Assembly: GCA_022769185.1 (NCBI GenBank)
Contig: JALEKG010000036.1
Span: forward strand, 30,632 to 94,631
DNA: 64,000 nt
Direction of reading: 5' to 3'
Source: Dorea sp.
GTDB taxonomy: Bacteria; Bacillota; Clostridia; Lachnospirales; Lachnospiraceae
Part shown: in pieces, positions 27,061-35,670 of the stretch
Layout of the letters: each line of letters opens with the position of its first letter
How positions within the stretch are numbered: the first letter of the stretch is position 1
Made by a program: the position numbers and the translations under genes
Notes under the pieces: generated by a model
Database searches by the model: none
What the model saw: the letters and a program-made list of their open reading frames with translations, nothing else
What the model was told of the DNA's origin: nothing

Positions 27061-28176
27061 ATGAAAAAAGAAGACAGAAGAAGAGAAGCTGCAAAGCAGA
27101 AAGCGCTTCGGAAAAAAAAACAAAGAAGGCGCCGCAGAAAAAGAATCATATTGTTAGTGCTGGAAATCATTATTTTATGTGTGCTTTTGGTTATTGCGTA
27201 TGCGGTATTTAAGCTGGATAAACTAAATCTAACATCACTTAATAATATTGATAATAATGGCTGGAAACAGGAAGGTTATACGAATATTGCCTTGTTTGGA
27301 ACCGATAACAGAGCCGGTGAGACAGAAGGTGTCCGAAGTGACTGTATAATTGTTGCAAGTATCAACAATGAAACAAAAGAAGTGAAATTGATGTCGGTTT
27401 ATCGTGACACAATGCTTTCGCAGAGTGAGGGACATTATGACAAAGCGAATGCAGCCTACGCACTTGGTGGACCAGAAGCAGCTGTTAGTATGCTAAATCG
27501 TAATCTGGATCTGGATATTACAGATTACGTAAGTGTGAATTTTTTGGCAGTAGCAGATGTAGTGGATCTTCTGGGAGGAATTGATCTGGAATTGACAGAT
27601 GAAGAAGTGGTTCATATGAATAATTATTGTGTAGAAACATCTGAGATTACAGAGAAAGACTATGCGAGAATTGATCCAGAAGTTGCAGGAACCTATCATT
27701 TAAATGGAGTTCAGGCTGTATCCTATTGTAGGATCCGTTACACAAGTGGGGGAGATTTTACAAGGACAGAACGACAGAGATTGGTTCTTGAAAAAATCGC
27801 AGAAAAGGCAAAAAAAGCAAAGCTTAGTACTTTGAATAATATTATTGATGCAGTGCTTCCGGAAGTATCGACGAGTTTTTCGTCTTCAGAGATTGTGAAG
27901 TTGGCTGCAGGTGTATTTGATTATAAGATTGTTGATAATAAAGGTTTTCCATTTGAATTGGAAACTCCGGAATCAGTTTCTGGATATACAGGATCATATG
28001 TGGTTGCTGTCGGATTGGAAAATAATGTGCGACAGGCGCATGAATTCTTTTTCCCGGATGAGGAGTATGAACCTACGGAATCTTTAAAGCACATCAGTGA
28101 AGAATTGTGTTATATTACAGGAATATATCCAAATACGGACGAAGAGATGCAGGATGATATTGAAAATACAGAATAA
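27061..28176 (+). CDS. LytR-CpsA-Psr (LCP) family ligase
   Basis: LCP enzymes move finished polymers from undecaprenyl diphosphate to peptidoglycan outside the cell. About 371 residues: a very basic cytoplasmic start (KKKQRRRRRKR), one membrane helix at about 29-48, then the LCP domain with NIALFGTDNRAGE, VRSDCIIVASIN, LMSVYRDTM and YCRIRYTSGGDFTRTERQR. The conserved Asp and Arg residues that hold the pyrophosphate are present. A second LCP gene lies at 29221, with a GT2 gene between them. Confidence 0.93.
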   Translation: MKKEDRRREAAKQKALRKKKQRRRRRKRIILLVLEIIILCVLLVIAYAVFKLDKLNLTSLNNIDNNGWKQEGYTNIALFGTDNRAGETEGVRSDCIIVASINNETKEVKLMSVYRDTMLSQSEGHYDKANAAYALGGPEAAVSMLNRNLDLDITDYVSVNFLAVADVVDLLGGIDLELTDEEVVHMNNYCVETSEITEKDYARIDPEVAGTYHLNGVQAVSYCRIRYTSGGDFTRTERQRLVLEKIAEKAKKAKLSTLNNIIDAVLPEVSTSFSSSEIVKLAAGVFDYKIVDNKGFPFELETPESVSGYTGSYVVAVGLENNVRQAHEFFFPDEEYEPTESLKHISEELCYITGIYPNTDEEMQDDIENTE

Positions 28177-28191
28177 GGCAGGAAGAAAGCA

Positions 28192-29121
28192 ATGAATATT
28201 GAAAATCTTACGGTGGATGTGGTAATTCCAGTTTACAGACCGAAAGAAGAATTTTCCGAGCTGATCAGAAACCTGGAAAGGCAGAACAGGAAAATTCAGC
28301 ATATTTATCTTATGCATACATTGGATGGACAGAAATTGCCGGATATTGTTGAAGAATATGATAATATCGTTGTGGAAGATATTCTTCCGGAAGAATTTGA
28401 TCACGGAGGAACCCGAGACAGTGCAATACAAAAGTCTAACGCAGATATTGTAGTTTGTATGACCCAGGATGCGCTTCCGGTAGACGAGTATCTGATTAAT
28501 GAACTAATTCGGCCGTTGGAAAATGAAAAAATTGTAGTGTCGTATGCGAGACAGATTCCCAAAAAAAATTGCAGTCTGATTGAATGTTATACACGTAGAT
28601 TTAATTATCCTGAAACGAGCAGAATAAAATCCAAAAAAAATATTAGTGAACTGGGTATAAAAACATATTTTTGTTCCAATGTGTGTGCGGCCTATAATAA
28701 AAAGAAATATCTGGAATTAGGTGGGTTTGAGAAACGAACGATTTTCAGTGAAGATATGATCTTTGCTGCAGGGTGTATTAAAAATGGATATTGCGTTTCT
28801 TATACTGCGGAAGCAAAAGTTGCACATTCCCATAATTATTCCGGGCTTCAGCAATTTAAAAGAAATTTTGACCTGGCAGTTTCACAGGCACAGCATCCGC
28901 TGATTTTTCAGAATATCAGATCAGAATCAGAAGGAATTCGTATGGTAAAGGATACGGCAGTATTTTTGTTAAAAAGTAAGAAGCCATGGCTGCTTGTATC
29001 ATTAATCGTTCAAAGCGGTGCAAAATATATGGGATATCTAATGGGGAAAAATTACGACAGATTTCCTATGTGGCTGGTGTATAGATGTACTTCAAACCCA
29101 AGATACTGGAATAGAAGGTAA
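28192..29121 (+). CDS. Family 2 glycosyltransferase (rhamnosyltransferase-like)
   Basis: About 309 residues. DVVIPVYRPKEEFSELIRNL begins the domain, EFDHGGTRDSAI is a pattern common to rhamnosyltransferases of the RfbF/RgpB group, and MTQDALP carries the acidic metal motif near residue 95. FSEDMIFAAGCI holds the catalytic-base ED. It sits between two LCP genes and may add the first or last sugar of the chain. Start follows GGCAGGAAG. Confidence 0.86.
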   Translation: MNIENLTVDVVIPVYRPKEEFSELIRNLERQNRKIQHIYLMHTLDGQKLPDIVEEYDNIVVEDILPEEFDHGGTRDSAIQKSNADIVVCMTQDALPVDEYLINELIRPLENEKIVVSYARQIPKKNCSLIECYTRRFNYPETSRIKSKKNISELGIKTYFCSNVCAAYNKKKYLELGGFEKRTIFSEDMIFAAGCIKNGYCVSYTAEAKVAHSHNYSGLQQFKRNFDLAVSQAQHPLIFQNIRSESEGIRMVKDTAVFLLKSKKPWLLVSLIVQSGAKYMGYLMGKNYDRFPMWLVYRCTSNPRYWNRR

Positions 29122-29220
29122 AAAACGGAGATAAATGTTGATATTTCGTATAAAATGAGGTAATATGAAAGGCGAATTATTGCAATCCATAACTGAATAT
29201 ACAGAAGAAAGGATGTAAAA

Positions 29221-30531
29221 ATGGCTCGAAGATCTCGGAGAAGAAGAAGAAGGAAGAGAGGATTTGCTTCCTGGTCTATATGGAAAAAAATAGGTGTGAT
29301 TTTTGGAGGAACTCTGACTGCAGTTCTGGCTACAGGAGCAGCGATCGTAGCCTGTAAAATGGGAAAGTTAGAGACGACAGATCTTGATACGGATAAATTG
29401 AATATATCAGAAGAAGTAGATCATGAAACAGGATATATAAATATTGCTTTATTTGGGCTTGATTCGAGAGAAGGTGACCTTGGAAAGGGAAATCGAAGCG
29501 ATACGATTATGATCGCCAGTCTGAATAAAGAAACGAAAGAAGTAAAACTGGCATCTGTTTATAGAGATACATTAGTAGAGTTGGATGATGGGAGCTATAA
29601 TAAAGCAAATTCAGCATATTCTTTTTATGGGCCGGAAGGTGCAGTAGCTATGCTGAATAAGAATCTGGATCTTAATATTGAGAAATATGTTGCAGTTAAC
29701 TTTAATGCATTGGTAGATGTGATTGATGCTGTTGGAGGACTGGATATTGAGCTTACAGATGCAGAGGTAGTCCATATGAATAATTATTGTGTGGAAACCT
29801 CGAAAGTTACAGGAAAAGATTATACGAGGATTGAGCCGGAGGTTGCAGGAACCTATCATTTGAACGGAGTACAGTCCGTTTCTTATTCCAGAATCCGCTA
29901 CACGGCAGGAGGAGATTTTGAAAGAGCCTCCAGACAGAGAAAAGTGTTATCGTTAATTGCAGAGAAGGCACAGTCTATGAGTCTCAGTTCTGTTAATAAG
30001 ATTATTGACAGTGTGTTCCCTCAGATTTCTACAAATTTTACATTGTCTGAAATGATTGGCTATGCAAAAGATTTTATGAAATACAAGTTGGGCGAGACGA
30101 TGGGCTTCCCGGAAGATAATACAACGGATATGCTCAATGAGGTGGGGAGTGTCGTTATACCGAATACGTTGAGCTCGAATGTATTAAAATTGCATCAATT
30201 TCTTTTTGGAAGTGATGGATATCAAGTGTCTTCTACTGTGATGGAGATTGATAGTGGAATCAGTATCCGTGCCGCAGATAAGGCAACTGGTAACAGTGGT
30301 ACTTATGATGACGAGGAAGTGGATAATTACTATACTCCCCAAACAGATTACGGTATGAATGATTATAGTAACAGCTATAATGATGGCAACGATAATGGCT
30401 ATAGTGGTACGTATTCTGAAGGAAGCGGCGGTACAGATGGAACAGAAAATGGGGGTGCTGAGGAAGGCACAGAAGGTACTGGAAGCGACAATGCAGGAGA
30501 AAGTGGTAATGGTACAGAAGGAGTTGAATAA
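29221..30531 (+). CDS. LCP family ligase with low-complexity tail
   Basis: Second LytR-CpsA-Psr ligase of the locus, 436 residues. A basic start (RRSRRRRRRKR) precedes one membrane helix at about 23-42. The LCP domain has NIALFGLDSREGD, NRSDTIMIASLN, LASVYRDTLVE and YSRIRYTAGGDFERASRQR. It is clearly a paralogue of the gene at 27061. It differs in a tail of about 75 residues made almost only of Gly, Asn, Ser, Thr, Glu and Tyr, which may be a wall-spanning or binding segment. The cohesin-like gene starts five bases after its stop. Confidence 0.92.
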   Translation: MARRSRRRRRRKRGFASWSIWKKIGVIFGGTLTAVLATGAAIVACKMGKLETTDLDTDKLNISEEVDHETGYINIALFGLDSREGDLGKGNRSDTIMIASLNKETKEVKLASVYRDTLVELDDGSYNKANSAYSFYGPEGAVAMLNKNLDLNIEKYVAVNFNALVDVIDAVGGLDIELTDAEVVHMNNYCVETSKVTGKDYTRIEPEVAGTYHLNGVQSVSYSRIRYTAGGDFERASRQRKVLSLIAEKAQSMSLSSVNKIIDSVFPQISTNFTLSEMIGYAKDFMKYKLGETMGFPEDNTTDMLNEVGSVVIPNTLSSNVLKLHQFLFGSDGYQVSSTVMEIDSGISIRAADKATGNSGTYDDEEVDNYYTPQTDYGMNDYSNSYNDGNDNGYSGTYSEGSGGTDGTENGGAEEGTEGTGSDNAGESGNGTEGVE

Positions 30532-30535
30532 AAGA

Positions 30536-32056
30536 ATGAAAAGACTTAAGAAGATATGTGCGTTTGTAACGTGTCTAAGTATGATGATACTGATGATTCC
30601 GTCTGTTGCGCATGCTGCAGGAGCAGAACTTAGATTTTCTGATCCAGCTACAGCGGTAGGTGCAAATGTGGATGTTAAGGTAAAGCTGACTGCAGACAGT
30701 GAAGTGAGTTCAGTGAGTGCAACATTGACATTTGATAGTAACTATTTGAGGTTTGTAAGTGGAGAGGGTGCCAGTGCAACTGATGATCAGATTAAGCTTT
30801 CCAGCAATACTGCAGCAAGTGAAATAAGCTGGTCTTTACAATTTCAGGCACTTCAGGAGGGAACAACGAAGATTGAAGTTGGCTCTGTGACAGGAATTGC
30901 GTCGGATGGAACTACTCTCCAGGTTACACAGGGGAATTCAACTATTACAATCGGGGAAGGGGATCCTTCTTTGATTACAGATACAACTTCTGGTGGTGGA
31001 ACTGCTAATGGACCTCAGGTTGAGATTGATGGGGTTACGTATAGCATTTCTACGGAGTTTTCAGATGCCATTATACCGGACGGATTCACAAAGACTGAGA
31101 TGACCTATGAAGGCGGTCAATATCAGGCTGCGATCCAGGAGAGCAGCGGTAAATATGCTGTGTATATGGTGAATCCGAATGGTGAGGAGGATTTCTTCTT
31201 ATATGATCCGGATAATGGAAAGTTTTCACAATTTCAGCAGATCATCATCTCTCAGGATCGTTTTATTGTCTTGCTGAGTGAAGATAAAAGTGAAGAACTT
31301 CCTTCTAGCCTGAAAAAGACAGTAATGACTGTGGAAGGAAAAGAATTTCCTGTATGGCAGAATGCTGATAATGCAGAGTATTACGTTGTATATGCGTTAA
31401 ATAGTGATGGGGATAAGGAATACTATCAATATGATACAGTGGATAAAACATATCAGAGATATACACCTGAAGAGGTAGAACAGGAGGAAGAGGCAGCAAC
31501 TTCTTTTTTGGGCAAACTGGCTGATTGGGTAAAAGGTAATATGGATAAAGCCATTATTGGAGTTTGGCTTGTCTTTCTATTCATGCTAATCATTTTGATT
31601 ATTGTTGGTATTAAGCTTCATCATCGTAATTTGGAACTGGATGATCTGTATGACGAATATGGAATTGACGCAGAAGAGGAAGATGAAGAAGACGAGGATG
31701 AATTCGAGGAACCGGTAGATGCCAGAAAATCGTCTGCCAAAAAGGCTGCTGATAAAGGTAAGAAAAAGGATAAAGATTTAGAGAAAGATGGTCCGGCCGT
31801 TCGAAAACCAGTCAGAGAAGTCCGGATTGAGGAAGAAGATGATTTTGAAGCTTTTGAACCAGAACCATTAGATGAAGAAGCATTTGATAATTTTGAAGGA
31901 TACTTTGGTAATTCTGAATATGATGATGAAGGATATGACGGATCAGATGATTTTATTGATGATACTACAGATTTGTTAAGCAGTCATCCGGAGAAAAAAC
32001 GTGGACATACAGAGTTTGATGACACGTTCAAAATGGATATCATTGATCTTGATTAA
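30536..32056 (+). CDS. Secreted, membrane-anchored cohesin-like protein with acidic cytoplasmic tail
   Basis: About 506 residues from ATG 30536. A signal peptide (MKRLKKICAFVTCLSMMILM, cleaved about AHA-AG) precedes a cohesin-like beta domain (residues ~30-140) with SVSATLTFDSNYLRFVSGEG. Two related beta segments follow, each ending in a Tyr-rich stretch (FFLYDPDNGKFSQF; YYQYDTVDKTYQRY). A membrane helix lies at about 339-361, and the last 140 residues are very acidic and should be cytoplasmic. No dockerin partner is visible. Genes upstream are LCP ligases, so it may organise the wall-polymer machinery; that is speculation. Confidence 0.75.
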   Translation: MKRLKKICAFVTCLSMMILMIPSVAHAAGAELRFSDPATAVGANVDVKVKLTADSEVSSVSATLTFDSNYLRFVSGEGASATDDQIKLSSNTAASEISWSLQFQALQEGTTKIEVGSVTGIASDGTTLQVTQGNSTITIGEGDPSLITDTTSGGGTANGPQVEIDGVTYSISTEFSDAIIPDGFTKTEMTYEGGQYQAAIQESSGKYAVYMVNPNGEEDFFLYDPDNGKFSQFQQIIISQDRFIVLLSEDKSEELPSSLKKTVMTVEGKEFPVWQNADNAEYYVVYALNSDGDKEYYQYDTVDKTYQRYTPEEVEQEEEAATSFLGKLADWVKGNMDKAIIGVWLVFLFMLIILIIVGIKLHHRNLELDDLYDEYGIDAEEEDEEDEDEFEEPVDARKSSAKKAADKGKKKDKDLEKDGPAVRKPVREVRIEEEDDFEAFEPEPLDEEAFDNFEGYFGNSEYDDEGYDGSDDFIDDTTDLLSSHPEKKRGHTEFDDTFKMDIIDLD

Positions 32057-32066
32057 TAACATGCAA

Positions 32067-32100
32067 AGAGGAATGTTGAAAGAATACATTTCTCTTTTTC
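32067..32100 (+). terminator. Intrinsic terminator after the polysaccharide locus
   Basis: AGAGGAATGT pairs with ACATTTCTCT (10 bp, one G-T) around a nine-base loop and is followed by a T-rich tract. It lies 10 bp after the cohesin-like gene and ends the polysaccharide locus. Confidence 0.7.
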
Positions 32101-32129
32101 TTTACATTTAGGATAGAGTTTGATACAAT
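32101..32129 (+). promoter_or_regulatory. Promoter of glmS
   Basis: TTTACA (32101-32106) and TACAAT (32124-32129) are 17 bp apart, with an extra TG before the -10. The leader to the glmS start is only about 60 bases, too short for a glmS ribozyme, and none of its conserved core is visible. Confidence 0.65.
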
Positions 32130-32197
32130 ACAGTTTGATAATGCAAAAAAACCGGTAATTAGTACAAATTACTGCGTAAAAGTAAGGAGCAGAAAAT

Positions 32198-34024
32198 ATG
32201 TGTGGAATTGTAGGTTACATTGGCAATCAGCAGGCAGCACCGATCCTTCTGGATGGATTATCTAAGCTGGAGTACAGAGGATATGATTCAGCGGGAATTG
32301 CAATATACAATGGCGAGCAGATAGATATGGTAAAATCAAAGGGAAGGCTGAAGGTACTAAGTGAGATAACCCATGATGGTGAGACTTTACCTGGAACGCT
32401 GGGAATTGGTCATACCAGATGGGCAACACATGGGTCACCTTCTGATGTGAATGCGCATCCTCATTTTAATAAAGATAAAAGTATCGTAGTGGTACATAAT
32501 GGAATTATTGAAAATTACCTGAAATTAAAAAAGAAGCTGATAGATCATGGTTATGAGTTTGTATCCGATACGGATACAGAGATTATTGCACATCTTCTGG
32601 ACTATTATTATCAGGGAAATCCGCTTCAGGCAGTGACAAAGATTATGCATCGTATGGAAGGATCTTATGCGCTTGGTATTATTTTTCAGGATCATCCGGA
32701 TGAGCTTTATGCAGTCAGGAAAGACAGTCCGTTGATTGTCGGACGTGCGAAGGACGGCAATATTCTTGCATCTGATGTTCCGGCTGTATTGAAATATACA
32801 AGAGATGTTGTTTTCATTGATAATGGCGAGATCGTTCGCATGAAAGAAGATTCCATGGAGTTCTTTAATGTGGATGAAGAACCGATTGAGAAAAAGACAA
32901 CTAGAATTGACTGGGATGTAAACGCAGCTGAAAAAGGCGGATATGAGCATTTTATGCTGAAAGAGATGTATGAACAGCCAAAAGCAATTACGGATACCTT
33001 TTCTCCGAGAATGAAAGATGGGAAGATCGTAATAGATGAACTTGGAATGACAGATGAGGAGATTCAGAAAATACAGAAAATCATGATCGTAGCCTGTGGA
33101 TCTGCATCTCATGTGGGGTATACGAGTAAATATGTTTTTGAAGGTCTGGCAAGAATCCCGGTAGAGGTAGATATTGCATCAGAGTTCCGTTATCGGAATC
33201 CGATTCTGGATGAAAATACGCTGGTCATCGTGATCAGCCAGTCTGGTGAGACGGCGGATACATTGGCAGCATTGCGTGAATCGAAAGAAAAGGGGGCAAG
33301 AGTTCTGGGGATTGTGAATGTTGTGGGAAGTTCCATTGCAAGGGAAGCAGACAATGTGATGTATACCTGGGCAGGTCCGGAGATTGCGGTTGCTACTACC
33401 AAGGCATATTCGGCTCAACTGGTTGCACTGTATCTGCTGGCAATGAAGTTTGCTCATGTCAGAGGAAAATTAAGTGATGCGGGACTGGCAGAGATGCTGG
33501 AGGATCTGAAGGCGATTCCGGCACAGGTTGAGATGCTTTTGAACAATAAAGGAAATATTCAGAAATTTGCGAACCGTTATCTTGCAGCGAAGGATGTGTT
33601 TTTTATTGGTCGTGGCATTGATCATGCAATTTCGATGGAAGGTTCTCTGAAGTTAAAAGAGATTTCTTATATTCATTCAGAGGCATATGCAGCAGGAGAA
33701 TTGAAACACGGAACGATTTCTTTGATTGAGGAAGGAACATTGGTAGCAGCTGTGCTAACGCAAAAAGATCTGTATAAGAAAATAATCAGCAATATGGAGG
33801 AAGTCCGCACTCGTGGTGCATTTGTTATGGCTGTAACAACGGAAGGCAATACGGAAGTAGAGCGTGCTGCGGATTATGTGATCTATATTCCGGAAACGAA
33901 TAATTATTTCACGAATTCACTGGCGATCATTCCATTACAGTTATTTGCTTATTACATTGCAGTAGGACGCGGCTGTGATGTTGATAAACCGAGAAATCTG
34001 GCAAAATCAGTTACGGTTGAATAA
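32198..34024 (+). CDS. glmS: Glutamine-fructose-6-phosphate aminotransferase
   Basis: Makes glucosamine-6-phosphate from fructose-6-phosphate and glutamine, the entry to peptidoglycan and amino-sugar synthesis. The mature N-terminus starts at Cys2 (MCGIVGYIGNQQAAP), the glutaminase nucleophile, with GHTRWATHG after it. Two SIS domains follow, with ACGSASHVG, ISQSGETADTLAAL and a C-terminal DVDKPRNLAKSVTVE, all standard. 608 residues, full length. It is monocistronic, with its own promoter and a strong terminator. Confidence 0.98.
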   Translation: MCGIVGYIGNQQAAPILLDGLSKLEYRGYDSAGIAIYNGEQIDMVKSKGRLKVLSEITHDGETLPGTLGIGHTRWATHGSPSDVNAHPHFNKDKSIVVVHNGIIENYLKLKKKLIDHGYEFVSDTDTEIIAHLLDYYYQGNPLQAVTKIMHRMEGSYALGIIFQDHPDELYAVRKDSPLIVGRAKDGNILASDVPAVLKYTRDVVFIDNGEIVRMKEDSMEFFNVDEEPIEKKTTRIDWDVNAAEKGGYEHFMLKEMYEQPKAITDTFSPRMKDGKIVIDELGMTDEEIQKIQKIMIVACGSASHVGYTSKYVFEGLARIPVEVDIASEFRYRNPILDENTLVIVISQSGETADTLAALRESKEKGARVLGIVNVVGSSIAREADNVMYTWAGPEIAVATTKAYSAQLVALYLLAMKFAHVRGKLSDAGLAEMLEDLKAIPAQVEMLLNNKGNIQKFANRYLAAKDVFFIGRGIDHAISMEGSLKLKEISYIHSEAYAAGELKHGTISLIEEGTLVAAVLTQKDLYKKIISNMEEVRTRGAFVMAVTTEGNTEVERAADYVIYIPETNNYFTNSLAIIPLQLFAYYIAVGRGCDVDKPRNLAKSVTVE

Positions 34025-34033
34025 GAAAATTTA

Positions 34034-34070
34034 GAGCAGTTTGACAGGCGCACAGTCTGTCAAACTGCTC
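34034..34070. terminator. Bidirectional terminator between glmS and pdaA
   Basis: A 14-bp perfect stem (GAGCAGTTTGACAG / CTGTCAAACTGCTC) with a nine-base loop. T-rich sequence lies on both outer sides, as expected between two convergent genes. Confidence 0.85.
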
Positions 34071-34088
34071 TTACTATTATGAAAAGGA

Positions 34089-34925
34089 TTATTTTGACTC
34101 ATATAGTGAGGAAAGTGGCTGGAAGGTATACCCCATATCTTCCCATTTCCCCAATAATTCGTCTAGAATTTCTCCATTGGTCCGAGAAGTGTTATGTAGA
34201 AGAACGATTGCTCCAGGATGGATGCGGCCTAACAATTTTTCAAAGGCCTCTTCTTTGGTTGGTTGTGCGTCGTCATACCAGTCCACGTAGGCAAGGCTCC
34301 AGAAGAAGGTTCGATATCCCAATTCCTGTGCCATTTTTAAATTTACTTCGCTATATTTTCCCTGCGGAGGACGATAATACTTTGTCATAGATTCTCCGGT
34401 AATTTCTTGATAGAGATCTTCTACATCTTCTAATTCTTTTCGAAATTCTTCGAGAGAAGAAATCTGTGTCATATCTGGATGATGGAAGGTATGATTACCA
34501 ACCGTATGTCCTTCTTCCACCATTCGCTTAACCAGATCTGGTTCATCTTCAAGAAAATTTCCAACAACAAAGAATGTAGCCGGAACATTGTGCTTTTTCA
34601 GAGCATCCAGAATTGCAGAAGTATTTCCATTTTCATAGCCACAATCGAAGGTAAGATAGATAATCTTTTGATCAGTATCTTCTGCATAGTATGCGTCATA
34701 TTTTTTTAGTTCTTCTATGGTGGCATTGGCGACCGGTGTCTGTCCTTCTTCTTGAAAGCTTAATCCCCAGTTCTCGGTTTCAGGCAGGATGGCTGTAGAA
34801 GCAGCCTGATCAGAGGGAGCGGGATTATTAGAAAAGAAATAAGCAGCAAGTCGTCCCCCAAGAAAGCAAGAAGTAAACAGCAGAAAAAGACAGGTGAATT
34901 TTGGAATCATTTTTTTAGATGGCAT
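34089..34925 (-). CDS. pdaA: PdaA-like polysaccharide (muramic acid) deacetylase
   Basis: NodB-type deacetylase that prepares muramic delta-lactam in spore cortex peptidoglycan. An N-terminal membrane anchor or signal (FTCLFLLFTSCFLGG) is followed by the catalytic domain. Key motifs are LTFDCGYENG (metal Asp, and the GYE of PdaA), VGNHTFHHPD (metal His pair), YRPPQGKYSE, FWSLAYVDW and HPGAIVLLHNTSR. These match the PdaA subgroup rather than general chitin deacetylases. About 278 residues. A spore role agrees with sigK at 54.9 kb. Start follows CTGGAGT. Confidence 0.88.
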   Translation of the reverse strand: MPSKKMIPKFTCLFLLFTSCFLGGRLAAYFFSNNPAPSDQAASTAILPETENWGLSFQEEGQTPVANATIEELKKYDAYYAEDTDQKIIYLTFDCGYENGNTSAILDALKKHNVPATFFVVGNFLEDEPDLVKRMVEEGHTVGNHTFHHPDMTQISSLEEFRKELEDVEDLYQEITGESMTKYYRPPQGKYSEVNLKMAQELGYRTFFWSLAYVDWYDDAQPTKEEAFEKLLGRIHPGAIVLLHNTSRTNGEILDELLGKWEDMGYTFQPLSSLYESK

Positions 34926-35015
34926 AAAAACTCCAGAGAGTAGGATTTCTATAAGTATATGAATTTCGGATGGTAATTAGCACATGAATCCGATATTGCC
35001 GCATAGTCGTGATTC

Positions 35016-35044
35016 TTGCAATCCTGAAGGAATCATAGTAAAAT
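35016..35044 (+). promoter_or_regulatory. Promoter before the DUF218 gene
   Basis: TTGCAA (35016-35021) and TAAAAT (35039-35044) are 17 bp apart. It lies in the 150-bp divergent region between pdaA and the DUF218 gene and would drive the DUF218-LRR-VWA-MoxR gene series. Confidence 0.55.
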
Positions 35045-35076
35045 AGCATGTAAAATGGACGGAAAGGATCTTATTT

Positions 35077-35667
35077 ATGAGAAAAGCAATATCGAGAATT
35101 GGATGGATGATGGCTGGATTTGCTTCAGCAAATCTTGCAGTGTTTTTTGCAATGTTTCGTTCTCCAAAGAGAAAATGGGAGAAGGAATCCTATGATTGTG
35201 CAGTAGTGTGCGGATATTTTGCAAATGAGGATGGAACGCCTTCCGAGATGATGAAAAGCCGTGTTGATAAAGCGGCAGCATTGTGGAAACAGAAAAAGGT
35301 CGGATATCTGATTTTGTCGGGAGGAGCAGTACATAATAAATATGTGGAAGCGGAAATTATGAAGAAATATGCGATGGAGCAAGGAGTTCCAGAAGAATAT
35401 ATTCTGAAAGAAAAACAGGCAGTCAGCACGTATCACAATCTCCAGTATTCGGCTAAAATTATGGATAATTTCGGATTCAAGGACTGTGTTGTTGTTACGA
35501 ATGGCTGGCATCTTAGAAAGGCAGATCATTATGCGAGAAGAGCCAGAGTGGAGTATGTGATGGCAGAAGCATCGAATCCGAAAGGGATGGGATGGTTTCG
35601 GTGCTTCCTAATGAATATACAGACAAATTTTTGTATGTATCTGAATATGTGGAAGGGATATTATTAA
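35077..35667 (+). CDS. YdcF/SanA-like DUF218 protein
   Basis: DUF218 proteins such as SanA and ElyC act at the cell envelope; their chemistry is uncertain. About 196 residues. One N-terminal membrane segment (MMAGFASANLAVFFAMF) is followed by the DUF218 domain with DCAVVCGYFA, LILSGGAVHN, STYHNLQYS and VVTNGWHLRKA, all typical. It is only three bases from the next gene. Start follows GGAAAGGA. Confidence 0.85.
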   Translation: MRKAISRIGWMMAGFASANLAVFFAMFRSPKRKWEKESYDCAVVCGYFANEDGTPSEMMKSRVDKAAALWKQKKVGYLILSGGAVHNKYVEAEIMKKYAMEQGVPEEYILKEKQAVSTYHNLQYSAKIMDNFGFKDCVVVTNGWHLRKADHYARRARVEYVMAEASNPKGMGWFRCFLMNIQTNFCMYLNMWKGYY

Positions 35668-35670
35668 TGA

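Noticed and set aside
30359..30535. Earlier start for the cohesin-like protein inside the LCP gene
   Set aside because: The added residues come from the low-complexity LCP tail in another frame; ATG 30536 gives a perfect signal peptide.
32130..32197. glmS ribozyme in the glmS leader
   Set aside because: The leader is about 60 bases after the promoter and none of the ribozyme core is visible; it holds only a small AATTAC hairpin.
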